64,000 bases of DNA from Parachitinimonas caeni (GTDB taxonomy: Bacteria > Pseudomonadota > Gammaproteobacteria > Burkholderiales > Chitinimonadaceae). Shown here piece by piece: positions 37,306 through 45,543 of this stretch. The stretch lies in assembly GCF_030129945.1 (NCBI RefSeq), contig NZ_JARRAF010000005.1:62001-126000 (forward strand). Direction: 5' to 3'. A program made the position numbers and the translations under genes. Each line of letters opens with the position of its first letter. Position 1 is the stretch's first letter. The notes under the pieces were generated by a model. That model saw only the letters and a list, made by a program, of their open reading frames with translations. It was not told the DNA's origin and searched no databases.

Positions 37306-38353
37306 GTCAAACCTCGATGAAGAAGCAGAAGATTATAGCGACTTGTCCCAACCACGTATCGTGGTGATACCGGCCGAGCTGGCCGGAACTCGCCTTGATG
37401 CCGCGTTGGCACAGTTATTTCCTGAATGGTCACGCAGTCGTCTCACGACCTGGATCAAGGAACAGCGCGTTACGGTGGATGGCCGCCAGCTCAGTCCCAA
37501 AGACAAACTCTGGGGCGCTGAGTCGGTGCGGGTCGAGCCGGTTCCTGATCCGGAACAAACGGCGTTCACGCCGGAGCCTGTTGATTTACAGGTGGTGTAT
37601 GAGGATCGCTCGATTCTCGTCCTTGACAAGCCGGCAGGCCTGGTAGTTCACCCTGCCGCTGGAAATTGGGGAGGCACCATCCTCAACGGTCTGCTCTACC
37701 ACTATCCCGAACTGGGGACTGTACCGCGTGCCGGCATTGTGCATCGGCTCGATAAGGATACGAGTGGCTTGATGGTCGTGGCGCGTACGGTTGCGGCGCA
37801 GACCCAGTTGGTACGTCAGCTGCAGGATCGCAGCGTGGGCCGTCGTTATCTGGCGCTGGTGGAAGGGGATCTGAACACCAGTGGCGTGGTAGATGCGCCT
37901 GTGGGCCGTCATCCGCGAGATCGCATCCGCATGGCGGTGGTATCTACTGGCAAACCTGCGCGTACGCACTACCGGCCACTTGAGCGCTATGGGCGTCGTA
38001 CTCTGGTCGAGTGCAAGCTTGAAACCGGTCGCACCCATCAGATACGTGTGCATATGCAGAAGCTGGGTTTTCCTCTGGTGGCGGATCCGCTTTACAACGG
38101 TAAACCATTGGCACCCACTGATCCGGCTCAGACCATGTTTCAGGCTGGCCGTCAGGCGCTGCATGCGGCAAAGCTAGAGCTGGTGCATCCCGAAAGCGGT
38201 AAGAGCATGCGCTGGCGTGCGCCGTTGCCGTCCGATATGGCTGAGCTGATCATGGCGCTACGTGTGCAGGCTGGTCTGGCGGCCGAACCGGATGATGAAG
38301 ATTGGGATGATGACGATGACAACGATGTCGAGTGCATCTGGATGGTTGAATGA
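37304..38353 (+). CDS. rluD: 23S rRNA pseudouridine synthase RluD
   Basis: Makes pseudouridines 1911, 1915 and 1917 in helix 69 of 23S rRNA. 349 residues. An acidic N-terminus leads to the S4 domain (TRLDAALAQLFPEWSRSRLT), then the catalytic domain with HRLDKDTSGLMVVART, where the Asp is catalytic, and GRTHQIRVHM. The C-terminus is an acidic tail (EPDDEDWDDDDDNDVE) not common in the family. No ribosome-binding site is visible before ATG 37304, and a TACAAT box ends 7 bases before it, so the mRNA may be leaderless. The 3' end overlaps pgeF. Confidence 0.94.
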   Translation: MSNLDEEAEDYSDLSQPRIVVIPAELAGTRLDAALAQLFPEWSRSRLTTWIKEQRVTVDGRQLSPKDKLWGAESVRVEPVPDPEQTAFTPEPVDLQVVYEDRSILVLDKPAGLVVHPAAGNWGGTILNGLLYHYPELGTVPRAGIVHRLDKDTSGLMVVARTVAAQTQLVRQLQDRSVGRRYLALVEGDLNTSGVVDAPVGRHPRDRIRMAVVSTGKPARTHYRPLERYGRRTLVECKLETGRTHQIRVHMQKLGFPLVADPLYNGKPLAPTDPAQTMFQAGRQALHAAKLELVHPESGKSMRWRAPLPSDMAELIMALRVQAGLAAEPDDEDWDDDDDNDVECIWMVE

Positions 38354-39068
38354 GGTCATCAATCCGTTGTGGCCAGCGCCTGCCACGGTGCGAGCGATGG
38401 TGACAACGCGAGGTGGAGGGGTAAGCCTTCCACCCTTTGCCAGCCTGAATCTCGGCGATCATGTGGGAGATGATCCAAACGCGGTGCTGGCAAACCGCCG
38501 CCTGCTACGGCAAGCATTGCCGGCGGAGCCCTTGTGGCTGAAGCAGGTACATGGCATTCAGGTTGTTGATGCGGCCGCTGGCGTGCAAGGAGTTGAAGCG
38601 GATGCGGTGTTCGCCCGGCAGCCGGGGGTGGTCTGCGCCATCATGACTGCAGATTGTCTGCCTGTATTGCTGACGACGGCAAAGGGAGACCGTGTCGCGG
38701 CGGTGCATGCAGGCTGGCGTGGTTTGTGTGATGGGGTGATTGAAGCCGCCATTACAGCCATGGGCGGTGAAGACTTAATGGCCTGGCTGGGGCCGGCAAT
38801 CGGTCCAGGGGCTTTCGAGGTTGGGCCGGAAGTCCGGGAAGCGTTTCTTGCGAAGGACGCTGCCGCCAGCCAGCATTTCCGATCCGCTGATCACAACGGC
38901 AAGTGGTTGGCAGACATCTATGGCTTGGCGCGTCAACGGCTCCATACCGTTGGCGTAACGCGCATTTTTGGCGGTGGCGATTGTACGGTGACCGATGCCG
39001 AGCGCTTTTTTTCATACCGTCGTGACAAGACGACGGGACGGATGGCCAGTTTGATCTGGCTGGCGTGA
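38325..39068 (+). CDS. pgeF: Multicopper-oxidase-fold YfiH / peptidoglycan editing factor PgeF
   Basis: Cytoplasmic enzyme; homologues act as purine nucleoside phosphorylases or edit the first residue of peptidoglycan stems. About 247 residues. Hallmarks: TTRGGGVSLPPFASLNLGDH, VCAIMTADCLPVLLT, VHAGWRGLCDGVI and FFSYRRDKTTGRMASLIWLA; the Cys and two His form the zinc site. The start overlaps rluD: ATG 38325 is called, but TTG 38346 matches the E. coli YfiH N-terminus better. The rluD-pgeF order is as in E. coli. A strong terminator follows. Confidence 0.93.
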   Translation: MSSASGWLNEVINPLWPAPATVRAMVTTRGGGVSLPPFASLNLGDHVGDDPNAVLANRRLLRQALPAEPLWLKQVHGIQVVDAAAGVQGVEADAVFARQPGVVCAIMTADCLPVLLTTAKGDRVAAVHAGWRGLCDGVIEAAITAMGGEDLMAWLGPAIGPGAFEVGPEVREAFLAKDAAASQHFRSADHNGKWLADIYGLARQRLHTVGVTRIFGGGDCTVTDAERFFSYRRDKTTGRMASLIWLA

Positions 39069-39078
39069 CAGACAACCC

Positions 39079-39115
39079 AGCGGTGGTCCGATTGTATCGG
39101 CCACCGCTTTTTTTT
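39079..39115 (+). terminator. Terminator of rluD-pgeF
   Basis: Stem AGCGGTGG / CCACCGCT with a 14-base loop that pairs further (CCGAT/ATCGG), followed by eight T. Confidence 0.92.
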
Positions 39116-39146
39116 GTGCCGTTTAAATTTCAGTGGAGCTTCGGAC

Positions 39147-40325
39147 TTGAAACATTCATCAAAGCTTTTGGCCGCTTGTTGGTTGGCGTATGCCGTGCCG
39201 ACTTGGGCGGAAACCTGTGGTGGCTTACCCAAGCTGGCGGTGACTACCCCCGCTGGTTACTGCGTAGGCGTGGTGGCAGAAGGGCTGAAGATGCCTCGCG
39301 GGCTGAGTTTTCTGCCGGATGGTCGCTTGGCGGTGGCGGAAATGGGCAGCTGGGTCGCTAATCGCGGGCGCTTGTCGGTGCTGACGCCAGGTGCTGCTGG
39401 CTGGCAAGCCAAGGTGGTGCTGGAGAGTCTCGACCGTCCACATGGCGTGGCGCTAGGGCCGGATGGCCAGTTGTATTTGGGAGAAGTCGGCAAAATCAGC
39501 CGTATCCCGCTTGCACAGCTCGATAAGGCTAGCCCCAGGCTGGAGCCGACGATTGCCTTGCCGCCACCTGGTTCACGTCGTCATCCTTTGACCAGTTTCA
39601 CTTTCGCGCCAGATGGCACGCTGTACGTAAATATCGGGAGTGGTTCGGACAATTGCGAGGCGGCAACAGCGGCTGAGCGGGCTGCAAATCGTTGCGCCGA
39701 GGTTGAAGGTGACGAAGCGTTTGGCGTGGTCCGACGCTACAAGATTGAGGCGGGAAAAATTGGTGCAGCAGAAATCCTTGCGACAGGCTTGCGTAATAGC
39801 GTTGCATTGGGTGTACATACCAGCGGCACGATTCTGCAGGGTGAAAACAGCCGTGACGCCATTCATAAGCCCCTGAAGCTATCCAATGACGAGGAGTTGC
39901 CGCACGACGAGCTGAATGTGCTGGTGCAGGGCAAGCATTATGGTTGGCCATTCTGCTACGACAAAAAGGTTGCCGCCCCTGAATTTGCCAAATATGACTG
40001 CAGCAAGACCGAGGCACCATTACGCCTGCTGCCACCACACGCTGCCCCGCTCGGATTGACCTGGTGGACGGGCGAGAAAGTCCCGGCGGCTTATAAGGGC
40101 TGGCTGGTGGTGGGCTATCACGGCTACCGCAAGTATGGACATCGGCTGATGGCATTTCCGGTCGATGCCAAGGGTATCCCCAAGGCGGAAGCCATAGAGC
40201 TTATCAGTGACTGGAAAGATGCGAAGGGGTTAGGGGCACCCGTGGATGTTCGGGTTGGGCCGGATGGGGCGCTGTACCTGACTGACGATAAACATGGCCA
40301 GGTGCTGCGATTTGGCCCGCAATAA
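39147..40325 (+). CDS. Secreted PQQ-dependent sugar dehydrogenase-like beta-propeller
   Basis: 392 residues with a signal peptide (MKHSSKLLAACWLAYAVPTW, cleavage near AE). The mature part is a soluble six-bladed propeller of the sorbosone/aldose dehydrogenase type: RGLSFLPDGRLAVAEMG, PHGVALGPDGQLYLGEVGKI, LTSFTFAPDGTLYVNIGSGS, LPHDELNVLVQGKHYGWPFC and LGAPVDVRVGPDGALYLTDD. It probably oxidises sugars in the periplasm with PQQ. The TTG start is chosen because GGAG sits 8 bases before it. No PQQ synthesis genes are near. Confidence 0.85.
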   Translation: MKHSSKLLAACWLAYAVPTWAETCGGLPKLAVTTPAGYCVGVVAEGLKMPRGLSFLPDGRLAVAEMGSWVANRGRLSVLTPGAAGWQAKVVLESLDRPHGVALGPDGQLYLGEVGKISRIPLAQLDKASPRLEPTIALPPPGSRRHPLTSFTFAPDGTLYVNIGSGSDNCEAATAAERAANRCAEVEGDEAFGVVRRYKIEAGKIGAAEILATGLRNSVALGVHTSGTILQGENSRDAIHKPLKLSNDEELPHDELNVLVQGKHYGWPFCYDKKVAAPEFAKYDCSKTEAPLRLLPPHAAPLGLTWWTGEKVPAAYKGWLVVGYHGYRKYGHRLMAFPVDAKGIPKAEAIELISDWKDAKGLGAPVDVRVGPDGALYLTDDKHGQVLRFGPQ

Positions 40326-40337
40326 GGTCGTGAGCGC

Positions 40338-40565
40338 TTAATGTTCGGTTGGCGTATCGGATTGAGGGCTGCTGTTTCCGGCGCTTGCGTGAAGGGTGGC
40401 TTCCTCTGCCCGTTTTTTACGCAGGCGCATGCCCATCAGATACAGCATGATCAGGGTCGGGAAGATCCCGAGAAAGAAGGCAATTGATAGTCCTTTGACA
40501 GCACTGCCACTGGTGGCGGCGATCATCAGGATGACGTAGAGGTAGCCGATCCAGGCGATCATCAT
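40338..40565 (-). CDS. Small two-span membrane protein, unknown
   Basis: 75 residues: two spans (AWIGYLYVILMIAATSGSAV and LSIAFFLGIFPTLIMLYLMG), then a basic stretch RLRKKRAEE and a polar tail. It is convergent with the dehydrogenase gene (12 bases) and lies upstream of the terminator at 40605 relative to sodB. I do not recognise it. The ribosome-binding site is weak. Confidence 0.6.
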   Translation of the reverse strand: MMIAWIGYLYVILMIAATSGSAVKGLSIAFFLGIFPTLIMLYLMGMRLRKKRAEEATLHASAGNSSPQSDTPTEH

Positions 40566-40604
40566 GGGGCGGAGATTCCTGATTTGAAATACACGAGCGG
40601 TCGG

Positions 40605-40639
40605 AATAAAAAGGGCGGAGTGAATCCGCCCTTTTTATT
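40605..40639. terminator. Terminator of sodB
   Basis: 15-bp stem AATAAAAAGGGCGGA / TCCGCCCTTTTTATT with loop GTGAA; T-rich on both sides. Confidence 0.92.
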
Positions 40640-40657
40640 ATCTAAGACGTCAGCTGA

Positions 40658-41248
40658 TCAAGCGAAACGCTTGGCTACGACATCCCAGTCAACCAGCTTC
40701 CAGAACGCTTCCAGATAGTTGGGGCGGCTGTTGCGATAGTCGATGTAGTAAGCGTGTTCCCAGACATCGGCGGTCAGCAGCGCGGTATCCGCTGTGGTCA
40801 GGGGGGTGGCTGCTGCTGTCGTGTTGACGATGTCTACGCTGCCATCCGCCTTTTTCACCAGCCAGGTCCAGCCAGAGCCGAAGTTGCCAGCGGCCGAAGT
40901 GTTGAAGGCCTTCTTGAACTCGTCGAAAGAACCCCACTTGGCGTTGATGGCATCAGCCAAGGCGCCTGCCGGAACACGAGCTTCGCTGTTAGGGTTCGGC
41001 TTGAAACCCAGCCAAAAGAAAGTGTGGTTCCATACTTGGGCAGCGTTGTTGAACAGACCGCCGGCCGGGGCCTTCTTGACGATCTCTTCCAGCGACAGAT
41101 TTTCGTTGTCGGTGCCCTTGATCAGGTTGTTCAGGTTGGTGATATAGGTCTGGTGGTGCTTTCCGTAGTGATATTCAAGCGTCTCCTTGCTCATGTGAGG
41201 AGCCAGGGCGTCGAGGGCGTAAGGCAGTTCGGGCAGTTTGTGTTCCAT
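40658..41248 (-). CDS. sodB: Iron superoxide dismutase SodB
   Basis: Removes superoxide in the cytoplasm. 196 residues. Metal ligands lie in [27 protein letters not shown] and [13 protein letters not shown]. The FNNAAQ and [13 protein letters not shown] segments mark the iron rather than the manganese type. GGAG is 7 bases before ATG 41248. Monocistronic, with a strong terminator at 40605. Confidence 0.97.
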   Translation of the reverse strand: MEHKLPELPYALDALAPHMSKETLEYHYGKHHQTYITNLNNLIKGTDNENLSLEEIVKKAPAGGLFNNAAQVWNHTFFWLGFKPNPNSEARVPAGALADAINAKWGSFDEFKKAFNTSAAGNFGSGWTWLVKKADGSVDIVNTTAAATPLTTADTALLTADVWEHAYYIDYRNSRPNYLEAFWKLVDWDVVAKRFA

Positions 41249-41641
41249 GTGGTATCTCCAAGATAGCGGTACGCTCGGGGCGCGGGCCGGAGAGCAACGG
41301 TCGGCACCGTCAGGCTCGCACTTGAGCGGACAGGTTGAAAGCGGCTAGGGCGAACTGGGTCTGTATCTGGATTGCTGTCGGCTTGTCGGTTCCTTCAGGC
41401 AACGACGCTTTCCTTAAGAAAACAGTGATTAGCGACAATGCCATCTTCGTCAGCAAGGCGGTCAGCGTATTTTTTACCGTCGCGTAGCGACTCGTCAGTC
41501 TAGCCCAAAGCCTTGGGTATTCCAATAGTTGACTAAAACAGTACGTTATTGTGGCGGCCAGTCCTGGCGTGGCCTGCGGGGGTTTTGCGGCGGGAACTAT
41601 GGTATCTTGCCGGCGATTACCTCTTGTGCGACGAGGCTACG
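41249..41641. other. Divergent region sodB / CobD-like gene
   Basis: 393 bases. A 71-codon minus-strand frame (41310-41525) lacks a ribosome-binding site and familiar sequence. No repeat or hairpin of note. The sodB and CobD-like promoters must be here. Confidence 0.5.
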
Positions 41642-42568
41642 ATGGGTGTGTTTTCGTTAGTGGCTGCGCTCTTGCTGGAACAATTGCATTCGCTTGGCAA
41701 GCGCAATCCCTTTTATCTGGGTTTTCATCATTACGCAGCGTTCATCGAGCGCAGCAGCAATGCGGGTCAGTATCGCCACGGCGTTGTCGGCTGGTGCGCG
41801 GCGGTATTGCCGATAGCCGTATTGGCCGGCGCGGTGGCCTGGGGGCTCAACGCGGTTCATCCGTTATTGATGTGGTTATGGAATGTGGCCGTGCTGTATT
41901 TGACGGTTGGTTTTCGTCAGTTCAGCTCGGCATTTACCGGTATTTCCGAAGCATTACGCGATGGCAATCTCGATGAGGCCAGGCGCTTGCTGGCAGAGTG
42001 GACTTCCCAGCCAACCAGTGAACTGACTGAGGCGGAGGTATCACGGTTATCAATCGAACACGGCCTGACAGATTCTTATCGCTACGTATTTGGCCCGATT
42101 TTCTGGTTCATGCTGCTGGGCCCATTCGGCGCTGCGGGTGCGGTTGCTTATCGGGCCTCCAGCCTGCTGGCGCAAGAGTGGGGGCTGCGCGCCCTGCGGC
42201 ATGATGAGCCCTTTGGTTTGTTTGCCAGCAAAGTGGGGGCGTGGCTTGATTGGTTGCCAGTGCGACTGACCGCGATCGGCTTTGCAGTGATGGGGGATTT
42301 TGAAGATGCGGTGTACTGCTGGCGTTCACAGGCGCATGCCTGGGCCAACTACGACTATGGCATCTTGTTGGCGTCTGGGGCGGGTGCCATTGGCGTCAAG
42401 CTCGGGGAAGCCATCCATCAGGACCACACTGTGAAATTCCGGCCCGAGCTTGGCTTGGGGGAAGATGCAGATCCCAACTACCTGCAAAGTGCGGTTGGAT
42501 TGATTTGGCGTTCGGCCTTGCTTTGGCTGGCGGTTTTGCTATTACTGGGTCTCGCTCGCCTGGTTTGA
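41642..42568 (+). CDS. CobD/CbiB-family membrane protein
   Basis: 308 residues with about five spans. FSLVAALLLEQLHSLGKRNP at the start, FRQFSSAFTGISEALRDGNL and YVFGPIFWFMLLGPFGAAGA resemble the CobD/CbiB and AmpE group. CobD makes cobinamide from cobyrinate, but no cobalamin genes are near, and orphan members like AmpE have other, poorly known roles. ATG 41642 has GAGG about 7 bases upstream; the longer frame begins in non-coding sequence. Confidence 0.8.
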   Translation: MGVFSLVAALLLEQLHSLGKRNPFYLGFHHYAAFIERSSNAGQYRHGVVGWCAAVLPIAVLAGAVAWGLNAVHPLLMWLWNVAVLYLTVGFRQFSSAFTGISEALRDGNLDEARRLLAEWTSQPTSELTEAEVSRLSIEHGLTDSYRYVFGPIFWFMLLGPFGAAGAVAYRASSLLAQEWGLRALRHDEPFGLFASKVGAWLDWLPVRLTAIGFAVMGDFEDAVYCWRSQAHAWANYDYGILLASGAGAIGVKLGEAIHQDHTVKFRPELGLGEDADPNYLQSAVGLIWRSALLWLAVLLLLGLARLV

Positions 42569-42718
42569 TCCGCTACCTGAGTTGCCCACACGAAAAAAAG
42601 TAAATTCGTGTCAACCGACTGGATTCGAGCTGCGTTATGGTGAGTGAGGCAACACAAATCTGCTCTCGCAACCAAGTAGTAGACCTTTTTAAACTTTGTA
42701 AGTTAGAGGAAATTAACC

Positions 42719-42922
42719 ATGAACAAGCTTATCGCTGCCCTGATTGCTGGTCTCTTCGCTACTGTTTCCATGACTGCAGTTGCTGCTGACGCTCCTGCAG
42801 AGAAGCCTGCAGCTGAAGCCAAGGCAGAGAAGGCAGACAAGCCTGCTAAGAAGGCCAAGAAGGCCAAGAAGGCTAAGAAAGAAGAAATGAAGGAAGAGAA
42901 GAAGGAAGAGAAGAAGCAGTAA
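42719..42922 (+). CDS. Small secreted Lys/Ala/Glu-rich protein
   Basis: 67 residues. A signal peptide (MNKLIAALIAGLFATVSMTA, cleavage after VAA) is followed by a tail of Lys, Ala and Glu only, with KKAKKAKKAKK then EEMKEEKKEEKKQ. AGAGGAAA lies before the ATG and a terminator follows at 42945, so it looks like a real, separately transcribed gene. Similar short PAKKA-type proteins are annotated in many betaproteobacteria without function. It could bind polyanions or metals in the periplasm; this is a guess from charge. Confidence 0.8.
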   Translation: MNKLIAALIAGLFATVSMTAVAADAPAEKPAAEAKAEKADKPAKKAKKAKKAKKEEMKEEKKEEKKQ

Positions 42923-42944
42923 TTCTGCTTTTATCTGTCTTCAA

Positions 42945-42971
42945 AAAAGCGGAGCCAAGTGCTCCGCTTTT
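42945..42971 (+). terminator. Terminator of the Lys-rich protein gene
   Basis: Stem AAAAGCGGAGC / GCTCCGCTTTT with loop CAAGT, then CTTTTG. Confidence 0.9.
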
Positions 42972-43107
42972 CTTTTGCCGGTTTGGCGCGAGTCTGCGCC
43001 TTGCCCAATAAGGTGCCGGACGGCCTGTTTATGGCGTCGTCACCCGGAATTCGGGATTGCAGGCTGTTGTAAGATATTGGTTCCATTTCCACTTACACGC
43101 CACGACC

Positions 43108-43764
43108 ATGCCCTCCATTGAATTTCTGACGAATCATCCTTCCATTGCGGTTGCCAACATCTACTGCATCGGTCGCAACTACGCGGCGCATGCGGCTGAG
43201 TTGGGCAACAAAGTCGAGGCAGAGCCTTTGGTCTTTATCAAACCCACTTCGGCCATCCAGAAAGAAGGCGAGCCCTTGGTGTTGCCGACGTGGTCGCAAG
43301 AAATTCACCATGAAGTCGAGCTGGTGCTGGTGATCGGGCGGGGGGGCAAGCATATTTCGAAGGCTGCCGCCCTGTCGCATATTGCCGGCTATGGCATCGG
43401 GCTTGATCTGACAGCAAGAGATTTGCAGAACGTTGCCAAGCAGAAGGGCCTGCCCTGGACCCTTGCCAAAGGTTTCGATGGTTCAGCCTGTTTGTCCCGA
43501 TTTGTTCCGGCTGCCGCGATTCCAGATCCGCAGGATGTATCTTTCAGCCTCGATATCAATGGTGAGCGTCGCCAGACCGGTGACACCCGGATGATGGTCT
43601 ACGACGTGCCTACCCTCATTGAATACGTGTCCAGCCGCTTTACCTTGCAGGAAGGGGACTTGCTGTTTACCGGTACGCCAGAGGGCGTTGGCCCACTGAA
43701 GTCTGGCGACAAACTGTCGATGAAGCTGGGGGGATTGCTGGACGCGGAGTTTGTTGTTGCCTGA
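43108..43764 (+). CDS. Fumarylacetoacetate hydrolase family protein
   Basis: 218 residues, the short FAH type (such as acylpyruvases and isomerases in aromatic degradation). IYCIGRNYAAHAAEL at the start; metal ligands in EIHHEVELVLVIGRG; YGIGLDLTARDLQ and FTGTPEGVGPLKSGD later. ATG 43108 fits the family start; no clear ribosome-binding site. It stands alone, so the substrate cannot be inferred from neighbours. Confidence 0.9.
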   Translation: MPSIEFLTNHPSIAVANIYCIGRNYAAHAAELGNKVEAEPLVFIKPTSAIQKEGEPLVLPTWSQEIHHEVELVLVIGRGGKHISKAAALSHIAGYGIGLDLTARDLQNVAKQKGLPWTLAKGFDGSACLSRFVPAAAIPDPQDVSFSLDINGERRQTGDTRMMVYDVPTLIEYVSSRFTLQEGDLLFTGTPEGVGPLKSGDKLSMKLGGLLDAEFVVA

Positions 43765-43857
43765 CGCCTTGACGGCGGGAGAGGTCTGGCGCAGACCTCT
43801 TCCAATACCGTCAAGCTGGCTGTTGCCGGGTTGTGGATGCGTTTGCCAACCCGCTTT

Positions 43858-43890
43858 GGCGCGACCGGAAACAAAACCCAACTGAGCCTA
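43858..43890 (+). repeat. Dispersed intergenic repeat, copy 4
   Basis: Reads GGCGCGACCGGAAACAAAAC then CCAACTGAGCCTA; the first part is identical to the copy at 52378. The end CTA is the complement of the TAG stop of the DUF4401 gene. Confidence 0.75.
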
Positions 43891-45543
43891 TGGCTGTATG
43901 GCTTTTAGCTGCGCGTCGGCCAATCCGACCAATAGTGCTTTACCGTCCGGCCTGACCCGGAATTCGCCATAGCGGGCATTGGCCCAACGCTCTGCTTCTC
44001 CCTCCTTGAAGTACCAGGCATCGGTGACCAATACCCATTCGCCATGTTTGGGGCTGAGTTCAATCGCGATCTCTCCGGCCTGCAACGGCGTGTCTGTATT
44101 CGTGACACGCAGCAGTTCTGCAACGCCCTGCGCATCCAGACGGGCAATCGCGTGGGGGCGTTGGTCTGTCAGCAAACGCCGCAGTTGATTTTCCGCATCT
44201 GGCGGTAAGCGAAAACGCAGCGCCATGTAGTCGCCTTGCATCAGCGAGCGCGGATCAACCGGGGCAAGCGCCACATAGACCGGTTGACCGGTCCGGATGA
44301 TGTCTTCTTTTTGCCAGATACCGATGTTGGCGACCAGTAAGGTCAACCCCAGGCTGGCGCCAACGCCAAGGAGGGTGGCTGGCGAGCGCTTTGGCTGCGA
44401 GTGTGCTGGGCCCAGGGCTCGAACCTTGCTGGAACTGCGATGCGCCCACCCGATCAGTGCGCCTAGCACAACAGCGGCACCCGTCAGAATGGCGGCCTTG
44501 GTCGCTAGGGGGAGGGATAACTGATAGTAAAAGCTGCCGATGATCCAGGCGCAGGCCAGCCCTGCCGCAATGGCCAGTCGCCACCGCTTGGTGCTTAGGC
44601 AATGCGCTAACCCAAACAACACCGCACCCAAGGCCGGCAATAGCCAGCTGAATCCAGCCAGGATGGCCGCGACGCCAGCCAGCCAGGGCTGACGCAGGCT
44701 GGGCCAGCGCTGGCTGGTCTGGACAAAGGCTGCCAGGCAGATGCCGAGCGAACTCAGGCGTGTCGCGTAGCCTGTCCATTCTTCCGGAAAGACGTAGCGA
44801 TAGATTTCGCGTCCCAGGGCGACGACTTCGTTGTTCGCAAGGCTTCCTCCCAGCAGGAAGGTCATTCCCGACCACATCGACAAACCGAGCAGGACTGTCA
44901 GCAACCAGCCACTGGCAAAGGCATCGAGTGTGCCAGCCGCTTCGGCATACCCGTCTCGTTCGAGGACATGCCGCAGCACGTACTGACTGATGACCCAGGC
45001 AACAAAGCCGGCATGCCACGCCAGCCAGAAGATCAGCAGATGATCTTGCCGGTAGTCAAACCAGTGCAGGGGTAGGGCGGTCATGGTGCCGAAGACTGCG
45101 GCGGTCGCCCCCAGGATGGTTTGTAACCAGGGACGTTTGACCAAGGCTGCCACCGTGATGGCAATCACGACCATCATGGCCGAGGCAGCCTGGTCGGGCA
45201 GGTCGCGATACAAGCCGAAGCAGAAGGTGGTTGCCCCGACCAGCAAGCCGGGTACGGCGAGCTGCTCGACGAACAGCGGCAGGTTTTTTGAGCGGAACAG
45301 GGTGATGGTGCCGGCCAGTAGCAGGCTACCCACCAGATACGATCCTGCGCTGCGGGTGATGAAGTCACCGAATAAGGCGCCGGTTACCAGCAGCAGCGGC
45401 AGCGTAGCCAGCCACGCGCCCAGGGCAATCAGCAACACGATCGGCCAGGGGCGTCTATCCGGTGCATGCTCGGTGGCCTCGGCGGGTAGCAGACCCTGGT
45501 GAATGGCGCTACGGAGGATGCTGTCAATGCGGGAGGCTTTCAT
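43888..45543 (-). CDS. DUF4401 membrane protein fused to a GDYXXLXY domain
   Basis: 551 residues. The first 370 are hydrophobic (about ten spans) and match DUF4401; after a further span (ASLGLTLLVANIGIWQKEDI) comes a soluble GDYXXLXY domain with VDPRSLMQGDYMALRFRLP, ending VGLADAQLKAIQP. In other bacteria these are often two genes; here they are one. It overlaps the DUF2157 gene by 4 bases (ATGA), so they act together. Function unknown. Its TAG stop lies on a dispersed repeat. Confidence 0.85.
   Translation of the reverse strand: MKASRIDSILRSAIHQGLLPAEATEHAPDRRPWPIVLLIALGAWLATLPLLLVTGALFGDFITRSAGSYLVGSLLLAGTITLFRSKNLPLFVEQLAVPGLLVGATTFCFGLYRDLPDQAASAMMVVIAITVAALVKRPWLQTILGATAAVFGTMTALPLHWFDYRQDHLLIFWLAWHAGFVAWVISQYVLRHVLERDGYAEAAGTLDAFASGWLLTVLLGLSMWSGMTFLLGGSLANNEVVALGREIYRYVFPEEWTGYATRLSSLGICLAAFVQTSQRWPSLRQPWLAGVAAILAGFSWLLPALGAVLFGLAHCLSTKRWRLAIAAGLACAWIIGSFYYQLSLPLATKAAILTGAAVVLGALIGWAHRSSSKVRALGPAHSQPKRSPATLLGVGASLGLTLLVANIGIWQKEDIIRTGQPVYVALAPVDPRSLMQGDYMALRFRLPPDAENQLRRLLTDQRPHAIARLDAQGVAELLRVTNTDTPLQAGEIAIELSPKHGEWVLVTDAWYFKEGEAERWANARYGEFRVRPDGKALLVGLADAQLKAIQP

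Noticed and set aside
41310-41525. 71-codon minus frame upstream of sodB
   Set aside because: No ribosome-binding site, no familiar sequence; probably chance.
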